From: Cepaea nemoralis
Lineage: Eukaryota; Mollusca; Gastropoda; Stylommatophora; Helicidae
NCBI GenBank assembly: GCA_014155875.1
Contig: JACEFZ010003406.1
Coordinates: 127,501-191,500, forward strand
Length of the DNA stretch: 64,000 bases
Direction of reading: 5' to 3'
Shown here: one piece after another, positions 10,041 to 21,049 of the stretch
How the letters are laid out: every line of letters begins with the position of its first letter
Position numbering within the stretch: position 1 is the first letter of the stretch
The notes under the pieces: generated by a model
What the model was told of the DNA's origin: nothing
Seen by the model: the letters and a program-made list of their open reading frames with translations, nothing else
Databases searched by the model: none
Program-made: the position numbers and the translations under genes

Positions 10041-11449
10041 TCAATTTTTTTTGCATTGCTCGTTTAACCAACTTTCTTTAGCCTTCCCACATTTATCTTT
10101 TATTTCTTTATTTATCTTAGCGTATTCTTGTTTGTCATTTTTATACTGTTTTCTTTTGTCCATCAGGTTTAAGATATCTTCATTCATCCATTTTTTCTTA
10201 GCTATTTTGCCTCTCTCTGGTAATACTTCTTTGCTAGTTTGATGAATGGAGTCCCTTAACATTTCCCATTGTTCATCTATACTCTGTATTTTAGTTATTG
10301 CATTGTACCTATTTTTCACAGTCACTCTGTATTGTTCTTGCATTTCTTTATCTATTTTTAGAACCTCTTTATTAAGTCTCATGTTCTTAACCATTTTTTC
10401 CCCTCTTTTTAATCTTACTTTTATTTGTCCACATAGTGGTACATGATCACTATTACAGTCAGCACCAGGCATTGTCTTTACATTAATTAAAGCATTTCTA
10501 AATCTTTTATTAATTAGTATGTAGTCAATTTGGCTTGCGTATTTTCTTATCAGGGCTTATCCATGTGTACAGTCGTCTTTTATGGTGTTTAAACCATGTG
10601 AAGGGTCAATGTATCATATCATTGCTATTTGCCCAATTCTTAACCCTTTGAAATAAGCTTTGTTCCCTCTTTCATTTGCTTTGTACCTAAACCATAATTC
10701 CCCACTACATCCTCCATTTTTCCCTTTCCTACTTTTGCATTAAAATCACCAAGTATTATCTTTATTTCTTGTGATCCAATTTGAGCCATCGCCATTTCTA
10801 TTTCGTCGTAAAAGTGTTGTATTTCTTCATCACTACTGCTTGCTGTTGGTGCATATACTTGTATAATATTTATGTCTATTGGTTTGCCTTTGATTTTTAC
10901 CATAATAACTCTATCTGAAATACACCAGTATCCATTAATTGACTTGGCTGTTTTTTCATCTAATATTATTCCTACCCCTTTCTCATGTGTCTCCCCTCCA
11001 GAATAAATTATTGTGTGATTGTCAGCTATAATTTTGCCCGATCCCTTCCATCTCATCTCACTAACGCCTAGTATATTCATTTTCATGCTATCCATCTCTC
11101 TTAGAACATTGGTCAACTTTCCTAGCTCATTTAATGTCCTAACATTCCATGTTCCTACTCTAAATTTATTTATTTTTGTTAAGATTTTGCCATCAGTAGC
11201 TGGATGACGGTCTGGTGTCACCTGTGGCTCATGACTGTCCCTACCGGACGAGGATGCCCTAAGACAGCCATTAACGTCCTTCACTAACTTTGATTTATGT
11301 TTTGCCATGAAGTCTTGGGAAGATAATGTGGTGGTTTCCCCTTGCCTTCCACATTCACATGGTGGTCTTTTTACCTCTGCTTTTGACAGCCATTTCCGAC
11401 TGCAAGGACAAGTGAGTGCCCTGCTCTGCTCAGCTGCAGAGTTGTCCAC
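10041..11449 (-). pseudogene. LINE ORF2, endonuclease part (two frames)
   Basis: The frame 10640-11449 starts with a Cys-rich piece (LTCPCSRKW, PPCECGRQGE). It then holds the apurinic-like endonuclease: FRVGTWNVRTLNELGK (Asn), ILGVSEMRWKG (Glu), IQVYAPTASS (Tyr), IILGDFNAKVG (Asp, Asn). The frame breaks between 10640 and 10473, where TWFKHHKRRLYTW can still be read in another frame. It resumes at 10041-10472 with CNSDHVPLCGQIKVRLKR (the Asp-His pair), then a coiled linker to the RT. At least two indels separate these parts. Confidence 0.85.
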
Positions 11450-11548
11450 TTATTCCGGTGGATACTCGGTCCCCAGAGCTGTGTTAGCCACACCGTGGTG
11501 TGTTTCCATCCTCTACCGCGTGGAGGTGCAGTTGGGATTGCAGTTTGA

Positions 11549-11820
11549 GAAAAACATACTGACCAATAAAAAGATGTCATCTGCAACGGGAAAAGGAGTG
11601 TTGAACTGCTACATAGAACCTTTTCCTTATGTCTTTGATGTGTGGTTATGCACCTGCAGCCGTCAGTGCCTCGGCGTTTGATTTCTTCTCTGTCCATGAT
11701 ATTTGAACCGTTCTTCTCACAGATCTCTGCTGCCTCTTCACAATAGCATTATTCATTGTCCACCATTCGCTTCCATACACAAGAACAGGCCACACATAAC
11801 CTTTCAGAGCTTGGTTATAT
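11549..11820. pseudogene. Older LINE pieces: + strand right fragment, then antisense fragment
   Basis: 11549-11625 (+) continues the ORF2 cut at 8315 (KNILTNKKMS, GVLNCYIEPF). From about 11640 to 11820 the minus strand reads ALKGYVWPVLVYGSEWWTMN and VRRTVQISWTEKK, the same C-terminal region of another LINE copy in opposite orientation. Both are short and broken. Confidence 0.6.
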
Positions 11821-11882
11821 TTCTATTTTTAGTACGTTAATCATGATTGGCTCCTATTTTAAACGCGATTTTCATTCACCAG

Positions 11883-11985
11883 ATATGATCTTGGCACGGA
11901 GATTAACTCCCCTGATTCCAACGACAGTGGAATTCAAGCAGGGGACAAAACTCCTATTCTGTCTCCGGAGACGCCAGGAACGCAG
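11883..11985 (+). CDS. APBB: APBB exon: linker before the WW domain
   Basis: The acceptor TTTTCATTCACCAG ends at 11882 and the donor is GTTAGT at 11986. One base completes the split Lys codon from 1496, followed by 34 codons: YDLGTEINSPDSNDSGIQAG, then DKTPILSPETPGTQ. It ends on a codon boundary, which fits the phase-0 start of 16903. The frame gives no long ORF because stops lie close by in the intron. Ser/Pro/Asp-rich content fits the disordered linker before the Fe65 WW domain. The support is exact phase on both sides, splice sites and composition; I have no alignment. Confidence 0.7.
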
Positions 11986-12224
11986 GTTAGTGACGTATTC
12001 TTCAAGCCTTTCTCTGTTCTGTGGTGTGCTGTTATCAACTTAATTATCGCCATCGTCCCTGTCGTCTTCGCTTTCTTTATCACTTTCTGTGTTTAGGAAC
12101 ATTGGGCTGTAGTAGTTTGTTGTGTCATCCAGTTCCCACGTTTACAAACTATGTGTTTGTCATCCAATTCACACATGTACAGACGACTATATGTTTTATC
12201 TTTCAGCTCTCAAGTTTACAAACT

Positions 12225-12362
12225 CTTATCATCTCATCTCATCATGTTTCTCTTATACCTTGCGGTGTCGAGGTGAAGTATAAAAAAACAGCGGGAGAGT
12301 GCCCGTTTATGGTCTTCATATATCGAGATTCCCATGGACTCTGTTATTGCCTCTGCCCATTG
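12225..12362. repeat. Dispersed repeat shared with 55918-56062
   Basis: Both copies have ATCTCATCTC, then TCTTxTACCTTG, AGAxTGCCxGTTTATGG and TTCATATxTxGAGATT, ending in GACTCTGTTATT or GACCCTGTTATT. No coding function is apparent; probably a piece of an uncharacterised mobile element. Confidence 0.55.
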
Positions 12363-12559
12363 TTGTCATGGTCGACATCTTCTTCTGGTTACATTTGGTC
12401 TGTATGTAATTGCTTGTTGTGGCATCATGTTAGTTGGTAGGCTAGTTATATGGACGAAACATTTAACTTGCTGTTTTCTAGTGAAATTTAGCGCTGCTAT
12501 AACCCCCACTGTAGTCCTGATTTTCTTAATTTCTGAATTTCTCTCTTCTTCTTACATTG

Positions 12560-12900
12560 AGTAATCTTCTCATGAATCTCATATCATTTATTGTAATTTT
12601 TCTTTTCTCTTTTTCTGTCATTGTCCAGGTTTGGCATTGGTAGCATACAGTTGGTAGGAAGCTTTTGTTGTTGAGTGCTTTATTTTTAGTATCTCCTGAT
12701 ACTTGTTTATTCTTTAGTGTTGTGCCGTTTGTCCATTGAGTTGGTTTGCTTTATTTCTTCTATTTTCGATCTCGTCCTCTGATTTGCCATTTGATGATAT
12801 TATACTTCCTAAGTACTTGAAGCCCTTTACTTGTTTCAAAGGGTGTTCTTTTAAATGAATCTTTGTTGTTTATTTCTTCTTTGATTGTAGTTGTTATCTC
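12560..12900 (-). pseudogene. LINE ORF2 fragment
   Basis: The minus strand at 12840-12720 reads KQVKGFKYLGSIISSNGKSE, then DEIENRRNKANQLNGQTAQ. This is the 'FxYLGSxISxxGxxxxEIxxRI' motif that follows the RT domain in RTE-like LINEs. Stops follow. Confidence 0.65.
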
Positions 12901-13079
12901 TCTTTTACTTCTGCTAAATGTTTGTTATGTTCCTTACACACTACGTTCAGACTATTTATGTGGACCTGTAATTCTGCTTCTGATTTTCCTATTAGCTCTT
13001 GGTCGTCTGTTTAGAGACAACTGTATGTTTTGTCATCCAAGCTCTCAAGCTTACAGAAAACTATGAAATAGAATGATCA

Positions 13080-13140
13080 CAGGGTTCACCACTGCCTAAG
13101 GTCTGAAATATATGATGATGATGAGGATGATGATGATGAT
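13080..13140. repeat. ATG/GAT trinucleotide run
   Basis: An ATGATGATG run with interruptions. RTE-like LINEs often end in such a run, so this may be a remnant 3' tail. 13140-13600 has no feature I can name. Confidence 0.45.
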
Positions 13141-13624
13141 ACTCAGGTTTTGCTCATGTGTAACATATATACTGAAACCATCAAACAGAATGTTAGAACA
13201 AATATTGACAATGAACAATATGATGTATCCTTTTGTATTTGGAGGAATGGGTATACTGATGACAAGGTTCACACTATCACTGTACTATCAGCAACATAAA
13301 TGACAATCGAGAACCTAATAGTCTTGATAAGAGCAAAGTGGAAACAAAGATTATGATATCTTATAATATTATAACAAAAACAACAATGATATCTCACTGC
13401 AACTGGCCACCAATTCCTCCATGAACTCAAGCTTGAAACAGGCGATGGTCTTAGCATAACACATTCAAACAGCAGGTTCCTGCTTCGGCACTTGTGTGTT
13501 ACAGTCCGGTGTGGAACTGAGATATTTAACAAATCTGCTGAAACGCATGTATGCACCTTTGAATATGTTACAAGGAATCGGGTGTAATTAAATTTAATAT
13601 AATTAAATTAGATAACTTTGAGAA

Positions 13625-13970
13625 TATATGTCTTAGAAGAATTCTAAGCCTCCACTGGACAGACTTCAGAACCAATACGCAAATAAGACAGGAGACTACG
13701 CAAGATATTGTATACAATTTTATAAGAAAACGCCGTTGGAACTACATCGGCCATGTACTCAGAATGGACAAGACAAGACTCCCCTACCAAGCTCTCATAT
13801 GGTCATCAGTAGGGAAAAGAAAATGGGGAAGACCAAGAGAGACCCTGCGTAGAACCATCATCAGAGAAGGCTCATTCAATGGCCAAGTAAACATCCAGGA
13901 TCTACAACAGTGAACTGCCAGGCATGGAGAGCCATGACTTATGCCCTATGCGCCGCCTTGGGCTCAAGAG
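13625..13970 (+). pseudogene. LINE ORF2 C-terminal fragment
   Basis: The + frame reads ICLRRILSLHWTDFRTNTQI, RRWNYIGHVLRMDKTRLPYQ, KRKWGRPRETLRRTI and, after a stop, a tail with TARHGEP. This is the post-RT C-terminal region of RTE-like LINEs. It stops short of the (CT)n array at 14031. Confidence 0.7.
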
Positions 13971-14024
13971 GAAATCAGGTGTCGTCGCTACCTTGAAGGT
14001 TAGCTGCAGTGATTTTCCAACAAG

Positions 14025-14026
<2 letters not shown>

Positions 14027-14112
<86 letters not shown>

Positions 14113-14290
14113 AAGTGGTTAAGTCATCTGCCTCGCGCGCAAAAGATCGTGGGTTCGTTCCTCGGACTGCGTCATGCAGATCACGAGCGCATTATATCTG
14201 GAGACGGCTACGCTGTGGTGGTGGTGGGGGGGGGGGGTTGTCATGCTGCTTTGTGCGATGCTCTCGGCAGGCAGCTTGCCTGACCAGAAG
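14027..14290 (+). repeat. (CT)n microsatellite followed by a tRNA-like SINE head
   Basis: About 80 bp of pure CT ends near 14111. Directly after it, GAAGTGGTTAAGTCATCTGC and GATCGTGGGTTCGTTCC look like tRNA A- and B-box regions. A related head appears at 63629-63680 (GAAGTGGTCGGGTCATCGGC). A G-run follows at 14227-14237. Confidence 0.55.
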
Positions 14291-14402
14291 GGGTAGAAGC
14301 CGATACAATGAAGCCGACCTTCTCGACTTTAGTACTTTAGATATCAATTGTACTTTAGTATTTTAGATATCAATTGTGGAAACCCTTTAAGGTTAAGGCC
14401 AC

Positions 14403-14692
14403 GACAGTTAATACATAAATACACACGTATTGTTTGGCGCTCGTGGGAGTAGTTGTTAGAAATAGGGACTAGATGACGCACTAGACAACATAAAATTTGA
14501 AAGCTATAGTTACCGACAGGAATTCGAACATGTCAGTTCAAAATGATGACAGCGCCTCGCCTCGCTGGAGGAAAACGTCTGCTTCGACGCATGACCAACT
14601 AGTAGTCATTTGGAAGTGACAAGTTCGAATCCCGGTCGGTAACTATGGGTCTTTACGTGTGTATTTATTTAGTACTTTAGACTTTCCATCTC
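14403..14692. repeat. Fold-back inverted repeat with tRNA-like arms
   Basis: The left arm has ATAAATACACACGTA and ATAGTTACCGACAGGAATTC. The right arm has GAATCCCGGTCGGTAACTAT and TACGTGTGTATTTAT, which is the reverse complement. The right arm contains GTTCGAATCCC, a tRNA B-box. Two head-to-head SINE pieces or a fold-back element would both explain it. A related tRNA-like stretch lies at 52200-52270. Confidence 0.6.
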
Positions 14693-14789
14693 TTGGTGTC
14701 ATGTTCGCTCCTCTGTCGCTATTTGCGTCTTGCTCGCTTTGGCTCAGTTCCCTTCAGCATGACTTTTATAAACGTCTTTTAAAATAGCC

Positions 14790-14978
14790 AAATGTGTATA
14801 ATTTTTGCTTCTTTCATCAACTCTGTTCTTATTCCCAGCTTCTCTAAATCCACTGTATTTGATTGGTTTTGTTTCCATGAAATACGGCATTTTCTTCTGT
14901 AGATCCACATCTTCAGGGCTTCAATTCGACTTTTCAGCTAGTTGTTTGTTGTCCAGATTTCTCTAACATGTAGTAGTG

Positions 14979-15074
<96 letters not shown>

Positions 15075-15450
15075 ATTTCACACTTCTTTGCTTTAATGTT
15101 ATATTGATATCTTTAGGTATTAATACTTTTTTCATATTGTTGAAAATATTTCGGCTATTCCTGTTCTCTTCTTGATCTCAATTTCACTTCTACCACCATC
15201 TGTTATTAATATTATGTTTCTAAAATAGGAAAAACGTTTTACTTGTTCTGGAATGTCTTGTGATGATCGTTGTTGTGATATCTTTTCTATTGCTAATTAA
15301 AAAGAATTTCGTTTTTGTTTTTGTTTTAAATATTGATATCCTATTCAAGTTCAGCGATGCACCCGTTTACTTGCTGTACGAGATCTTCTAACTCTCCCTC
15401 ACTCTCTTTTAGTAACACTGCGTCATCACCATATCTACTTTTTTTTGTGT
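14790..15450 (-). pseudogene. LINE ORF2 fragment split by (AT)n
   Basis: The minus strand at about 15450-15350 reads YGDDAVLLKESEGELEDLVQ, the RT catalytic region with YGDD. Below the (AT)n run (14983-15070) it reads SRIEALKMWIYRRKCRISWK and NTVDLEKLGIRTEL, the C-terminal region. The AT array has expanded inside or between these parts. Confidence 0.6.
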
Positions 15451-15459
15451 TTTTTTTGC

Positions 15460-15684
15460 GCTCGCTCGCTTTGAAGTCAAGCGTAGTCTATACACCCTAC
15501 TTCTAGTAGGACTGGACTGAATTTTGCGTGTGGATTAGCTTTCTCTGTGCATAATCCCTCGCCATCAGGCGAATCCACTCTGACTTCAGTGGTGTAAGTG
15601 CCCAGTGTGTAGCTCGAACCCACGGCCCTGAGATTAAGAGTTTCATGCTCTACCGACTGAGCTAGCCGGGCGGACGCATCCACC
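15460..15684 (-). mobile_element. SINE with tRNA-Lys(CUU)-like head
   Basis: On the minus strand, 15671-15600 reads like a lysine tRNA: GCCCGGCTAGCTCAGTCGGT, a CTCTTAA anticodon loop (CUU), and CGTGGGTTCGAGC. The T-stem partner is damaged. A body follows directly, with TGAAGTCAGAGTGGATTCGC, GCCTGATGGCGAGGGAT and CACACGCAAAATTCAGTCC. The body is the same one found behind the class-II-like heads at 6596, 24125, 34608 and 53041. This makes it a SINE, not a working tRNA gene. Confidence 0.8.
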
Positions 15685-16049
15685 ATTCAAAACAATGTTA
15701 TCCCTTAGTGAATTTGAATAACGAATACAAACAATAGATTGCACGATTCATTCCCTGATATATTTCGCTCGTGACAAGGCGGATGTTGTGAAGGCTCACT
15801 GGGTTCGAGTGGAAAGTAAAATATAAGGTCCACATATGGAGAGGATGATTCGCGGATGTAGGGTGAGGGGAAGAAGGTCTGGATGACAACGTGTAGGGAA
15901 AACAAACGCAGTCATGTTGCCATAAGTACCATCAGCATGGGGACTCTTTGCTGACAGCTGCAGCAAGAGACTGAGAGCATGCTCGAATATTCCAAGTGCA
16001 CTGATGGTAGACTATCACATCATATTTATAAACATGAAGGCAATGGCTC

Positions 16050-16640
16050 GGGTTCAGTCTGACCATGTGAAACTACCACTCCCAGCATGAGAATGGAAGT
16101 GGAAGCTGTAACAGCGGCATTCCGTTGGTTAGAGGAAACCACTGCATTAGTTACTGACTTAAGGAGTATGCCTAGTAAGGTGGAGAAAGGAATGTTTCGT
16201 GTGGAATGGCTATTCTCGCTTTAGACGTCACAGATTGTGAGAATTGTGTGGCTTTTTTTTTGTCCTGGTCATGCGGTAGTGCAGGGGGAAATGGGCTGGC
16301 ATTGAATGCACCGCTTGGTGGTACATTACTTATGGACAAGGGAAATGTGATCGAGCGCCTGTGGGACCAGGCTGGAGAAGGCTGGGAACAGATTGAGAAC
16401 CCGTATGTGGAAAGAATTATATTGCGGGGGATCGGCAGGGGTTCTGGAATAATTTCAAAACTGGGAGGGAAGACCAGGAGAGCTTTCAGTCAGATAGATA
16501 GTGGTGGGAACAATTAGTAGTATGTCTCATCGCTGGCTGTTGAACGAAGGGATTGAGCGCGCTTGGGAATACCCTGAGTGCGGTGATGTCGGTTCTTAGC
16601 TCAACTCATTTCAGCTCAATTCTTTAGTAGTGGTAAGATT
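16050..16640 (+). pseudogene. LINE RNase H fragment
   Basis: The + frames read MRMEVEAVTAAFRWLEETTA (Glu of RNase H), VTDLRSMPSKVEKGMF (Asp), IVRIVWLFFCPGHAVVQGE (the PGHAGVQGNE motif, damaged) and, further on, ERLWDQAGEGWEQIENPYVE. Frameshifts and stops interrupt it. The motifs fit an RNase H-bearing LINE related to the I-like element at 41868-45055, but the sequence differs, so it is another subfamily. Confidence 0.6.
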
Positions 16641-16902
16641 CAATTTTCCAGATCTAGATCGGTCCAGCCTCATAATATGGACCTACTGGTTTTTGTTTTT
16701 CTGGGATTGATCTTAGCAGAAAAGGTGGCAAGGAAGGAAACTAGCCATCACACCTGGTTATGTCTTGGCGGATAATATGTACGCCACACCCCGACGGCAG
16801 TCACAGTTTATTGAAACCTTCACTTGGAATTTGTGAACGTGTGTTGATCAAGTACAACTGTTATTCTTAGTGTTTATGAAACGAGTTTCTACTTGCCACC
16901 AG

Positions 16903-16978
16903 GTTCTCCCTCCTTTGGAGCACGATCCTGATAGTCCTGCAAAGGAGAATCTTCCTGACGGCTGGCAGAAACATGAAG
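16903..16978 (+). CDS. APBB: APBB exon: start of WW domain
   Basis: The acceptor CTTGCCACCAG ends at 16902 and the donor is GTAAGA at 16979. It has 25 codons plus one base: VLPPLEHDPDSPAKENLPDG then WQKHE. The Trp in LPDGW is the first signature Trp of the WW domain and aligns with LPAGW in vertebrate Fe65. The last base (G) joins AT of the next exon to give Asp. The upstream acidic DPDSPAKE matches the acidic lead-in to the WW domain in this family. Confidence 0.85.
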
Positions 16979-17129
16979 GTAAGACTTGTGTGTTTTTTCT
17001 AGTAGACAATGTAGTCACTGTTTACAGTCTATGGATTAGTCTGATTGCTTTCATTGTTCTTTATAGAACAATAAATTATCACTCCAGCAAGTCTCACCTG
17101 TATAGATGTAATTTAACTACATATGGTAT

Positions 17130-17189
17130 TTATCTTCTTCTTCTTCTTCTTCTTCTTCTTCTTCTTCTTCTTCTTCTTCTTCTTCTTCT

Positions 17190-17228
<39 letters not shown>

Positions 17229-17262
17229 TCTGCTGCTGCTTCTCCTCCTCCTCCTCCTCCTG
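17130..17262 (+). repeat. (CTT)n-(CTG)n compound triplet repeat in an APBB intron
   Basis: About 19 CTT units are followed by roughly 15 CTG/TGC units with one TTC interruption, then CTC units. Long frames on both strands (poly-Leu, poly-Phe/Cys, poly-Gln/Lys) come from the repeat alone. Confidence 0.95.
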
Positions 17263-17489
17263 CGTTCCGCTGCGTTTCCGACGTACTAATTTATTTATTG
17301 CCACTGGCGCTAAGCGTGGTGAACAGTTTGACCCCATGTACCTCATACTAAAATTTTTGATTTTGTTATTAATGCTCGACCTGACCTAAAAGCACTAGCC
17401 TGCTGATTTGGGCAACTTTGGGGCATACTGACCTAGGTACGCTCATCATTTGCACACAGTCCCCTCTGCCACAGCAAGGCTGGTATGAC

Positions 17490-19830
17490 GTAGTCTGAGC
17501 ACTCTATACATCCACCGACCTGGTAGATGACGAACTGTACATCCACCGACCTGGTAGATGGCGAACTATACATCCACCGACCTGGTAGATGACGAACTAT
17601 ACATCCACCGACCTTGTAGATGACGAACTATACATCCACCGACCTGGTAGATGACTTTGCGATGGTGTGAGATAACGAACTATACATCCACCGACCTGGT
17701 AAATGACTTTGCGATGGTGTGAGATAACGAACTATACATCCACCGACCTGGTAGATGACGAACTATACATCCACCGACCTGGTAGATGACGAACTACACA
17801 TCCACTGACCTGGTAGATGATGAACTATACATCCACCGACCTGGTAGATGACGAACTATACATCCACTACCTGGTAGATGACGAACTATACATCCGCCGA
17901 CCTGGTAGATGACGTACTATACATCCACCGACCTAGTAGATGATGAACTATACATCCACCGACCTGGTAGATGAGGAACTATACATCCACCGACCTGGTA
18001 GATGACGAACTATACATCCACCGACCTGGTAGATGACTTTGCGATGGTGTGAGATAACGAACTATACATCCACCGATCTAGTAGATGACGTACTATACAT
18101 CCACCGACCTAGTAGATGATGAACTATACATCCACCGACCTGGTAGATGAGGAACTATACATCCACCGACCTGATAGATGAGGAACTATAGATCCACCGA
18201 CTGGTAGATGACGTACTATACATCCACCGACCTGGTAGATGAGGAACTATACATCCACCGACCTGGTAGATGACGTACTATACATCCACCGACCTGGTAG
18301 ATGACGAACTATACATCCACCGACCTGGTAGATGACGAACTATACATCCACCGACCTGGTAGATGACGAACTATACATCCACCGACCTGGTAGATGACGA
18401 ACTATACATCCACCGACCTGGTAGATGACGTACTATACATCCACCGACCTGGTAGATGACGAACTATACATCCACCGACCTAGTAGATGACGAACTATAC
18501 ATCCACTACCTGGTAGATGACGACTATACATCCACCGACCTGGTAGATGACTTTGCGATGGTGTGAGATGGCGAACTATACATCCCGACCTAGTCGATGG
18601 CATTGTGATGGTGTGGGATGACAAACTATAAATCTGCCGACCTGATCGACGACTTTGCGATGGTGTGGCATGACAAACTATACATCTACTGACCTGGTCG
18701 ATGACATTGTGATGGTGTGGGATAACAAACTACACATCTACCGACCTGATCGATGACATTGTGATGGTGTGGGATAACAAACTATACATCTACTGACCTG
18801 GTCGATGACATTGTGATGGTGTGGGATAACAAACTATACATCTACTGACCTGGTCGATGACATTGTGATGGTGTGTGGTGACAAACTACACATCTACCGA
18901 CCTGATCGATGACATTGTGATGGTGTGGGATAACAAACTATACATCTACCGACCTGATCGATGACATTGTGATGGTGTGTGGTGACAAACTACACATCTA
19001 CCGACCTGATCGATGACATTGTGATGGTGTGGGATGACAAACTATAAATCTGCCGACCTGATCGACGACTTTGCGATGGTGTGGCATAACAAACTATACA
19101 TCTACTGACCTGGTCGATGACATTGTGATGGTGTGGGATAACAAACTACACATCTACCGACCTGATCGATGACATTGTGATGGTGTGGCATAACAAACTA
19201 TACATCTACTGACCTGGTCGATGACATTGTGATGGTGTGTGGTGACAAACTACACATCTACCGACCTGATCGATGACATTGTGATGGTGTGGGATAACAA
19301 ACTACACATCTACCGACCTGATCGATGACATTGTGATGGTGTGGGATAACAAACTATACATCTACCGACCTGATCGATGACATTGTGATGGTGTGGCATA
19401 ACAAACTATACATCTACTGACCTGGTCGATGACATTGTGATGGTGTGGGATAACAAACTATACATCTACCGACCTGATCGATGACATTGTGATGGTGTGG
19501 GATAACAAACTATACATCTACTGACCTGGTCGATGACATTGTGATGGTGTGTGGTGACAAACTACACATCTACCGACCTGATCGATGACATTGTGATGGT
19601 GTGGGATAACAAACTATACATCTACCGACCTGATCGATGACATTGTGATGGTGTGGGATAACAAACTACACATCTACCGACCTGATCGATGACATTGTGA
19701 TGGTGTGGGATAACAAACTACACATCTACCGACCTGATCGATGACATTGTGATGGTGTGGGATGACAAACTATACATCTACCGACCTGATCGATGACATT
19801 GTGATGTTGTGGCATGACGAACCATGACTG
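17490..19830. repeat. Minisatellite of 31- and 52-bp units
   Basis: In the first part (17490-18580) most units are 31 bp, built on ACTATACATCCACCGACCTG. A few are 52 bp, with an extra 21 bp containing TTTGCGATGGTGTG. In the second part (18590-19830) nearly all units are 52 bp, with ACATTGTGATGGTGTGGGAT and CTACCGACCTGATCGATG. The 31-bp unit equals the 52-bp unit minus that 21-bp block. No promoter or gene is seen. Confidence 0.95.
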
Positions 19831-21020
19831 TCCACGCTTAACTGTCTTAACACGTGATGATAATAAAACAGATCAACAGCAGAACTATAATGAAAAGACG
19901 GACATTTGCGTATTGATAACACGCGTATTGTGTTGTTAATAAATGGTTGGTGTACTTATGTAAATTTTTAAAAAAATGACTCCGCGTGTAGAGAAATAAG
20001 AAATGAAATAAATGTGTCCGGAAGCAGTTTTCTGCAATGGGATGTTACAGGGAAGTCACATTTTGTAGGTATGAAGGCACGGTGAAATAGGTAGTCAGTC
20101 TTTCTCTCACTTAGCGAGACGACGAACGCAGAGGTCGAACCCTCGTCCGACCGCGCTTATAACATCAGCGCAGTTCACTACCCACCTCGCTAAAGCGGCC
20201 GCTCCCAGCATGTGAAGAATGGAGCATTTAATTTGCTTACAGTCACGACGAACAAAATAGCCACGAGACTAATGTCTGTCGCGACATGACAGTAATATCT
20301 GTTTGACCTGTCACTTTGACATATTATCTCCGCGAAACAAATCCGCCCGGGCAGTCAACAGCCAAGAAAGTGTCCTGTCACTTCTGGACCAAATAAACGA
20401 CGTAAAAGAGCATTAGAAGGGGATTAGGACGGGCCTGTTAGCCTATTCCAGTGACAAATACTGGCATTACTTCTCATTTCCCGCGTGTCTATAAGTCAAG
20501 TGGATTGGTACATTGATTCCATCCTGGGATTACATCGGTTGTATAGGCGGCTATTGGCATCCACTGTCATCTTCTGCTGGTTAACTGTTAGGGTGGTCTT
20601 AGGAACTGATAGAATCCAGTGGTTTGGTAAAGCCCATTGGAAACTGTGTAAGGTATATTGATTTCCATAATTTGTGGTGTCAGGATGTGTGTCTGTCACG
20701 GGGAAGCTTGAAACTCCCAAAGGGGAATTGATTAATTCTCTGCCAGCGTGACTCCCTTATTTGTACCCATGAGTTTCTTTAAGGTGCTCGTTCGCCACTT
20801 TAGACCACCGTTAGCTTCTTATATTTATAGCAAGGGGAAGGAGTGGCTTAAGGTGCAAGCCCCCGCCTCATAGCCAACGAGTGCTAGGTTTGAATATGTT
20901 TCAAGAATAGTTCTGTCGGGGTGATATTATTTATAGAAGTAACCTATGATGTTAACTCACACCCTCTTCCGATCTATGGGTAGTGGATAAGATGTCTGAT
21001 TTTCTCAGATAAAGAAAATC
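19831..21020. other. APBB intron, no gene seen
   Basis: A tRNA-like antisense piece is possible at 20100-20200 (GAGGTCGAACCCTCGTCC). 20685-20880 is related to 23490-23610 and 33960-34080 (AAACTCCCAAAxGGGAAT and flanks), so it is another copy of that dispersed repeat. Confidence 0.5.
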
Positions 21021-21049
21021 CAGATTGCTTGTGGAGACTTGAACATAAT

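Larger units (their letters stand above)
8316..11548 (-). mobile_element. RTE-like LINE, near full length
   Basis: A non-LTR retrotransposon of about 3.2 kb, the usual size for RTE elements. In minus-strand order it has an apurinic-like endonuclease, a linker and a reverse transcriptase, and it ends in a short ATGATGATG-type 3' tail at 8316-8330. It is flanked by GAAAAACAT (8307-8315, 11549-11557) and interrupts an older LINE of the same superfamily. The ORF is broken into three frames, at about 10012-10041 and 10473-10640, so it is no longer autonomous as read here, although base-call errors could contribute. Confidence 0.85.

Noticed and set aside
9699..10067. 122-codon + frame and other + frames across 9.4-11.2 kb
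   Set aside because: Shadows of the minus-strand LINE endonuclease and RT.
13924..14283. 119-codon frame with Ser-Leu run
   Set aside because: The centre is the (CT)n microsatellite and the ends are LINE and SINE remnants.
15600..15671. tRNA-Lys(CUU) gene on the minus strand
   Set aside because: The T-stem is damaged and the sequence runs straight into a SINE body shared with four other loci, so it is a SINE head.
17490..19830. CRISPR-like array
   Set aside because: Units are contiguous 31- and 52-bp tandem repeats with no unique spacers, inside an animal gene.
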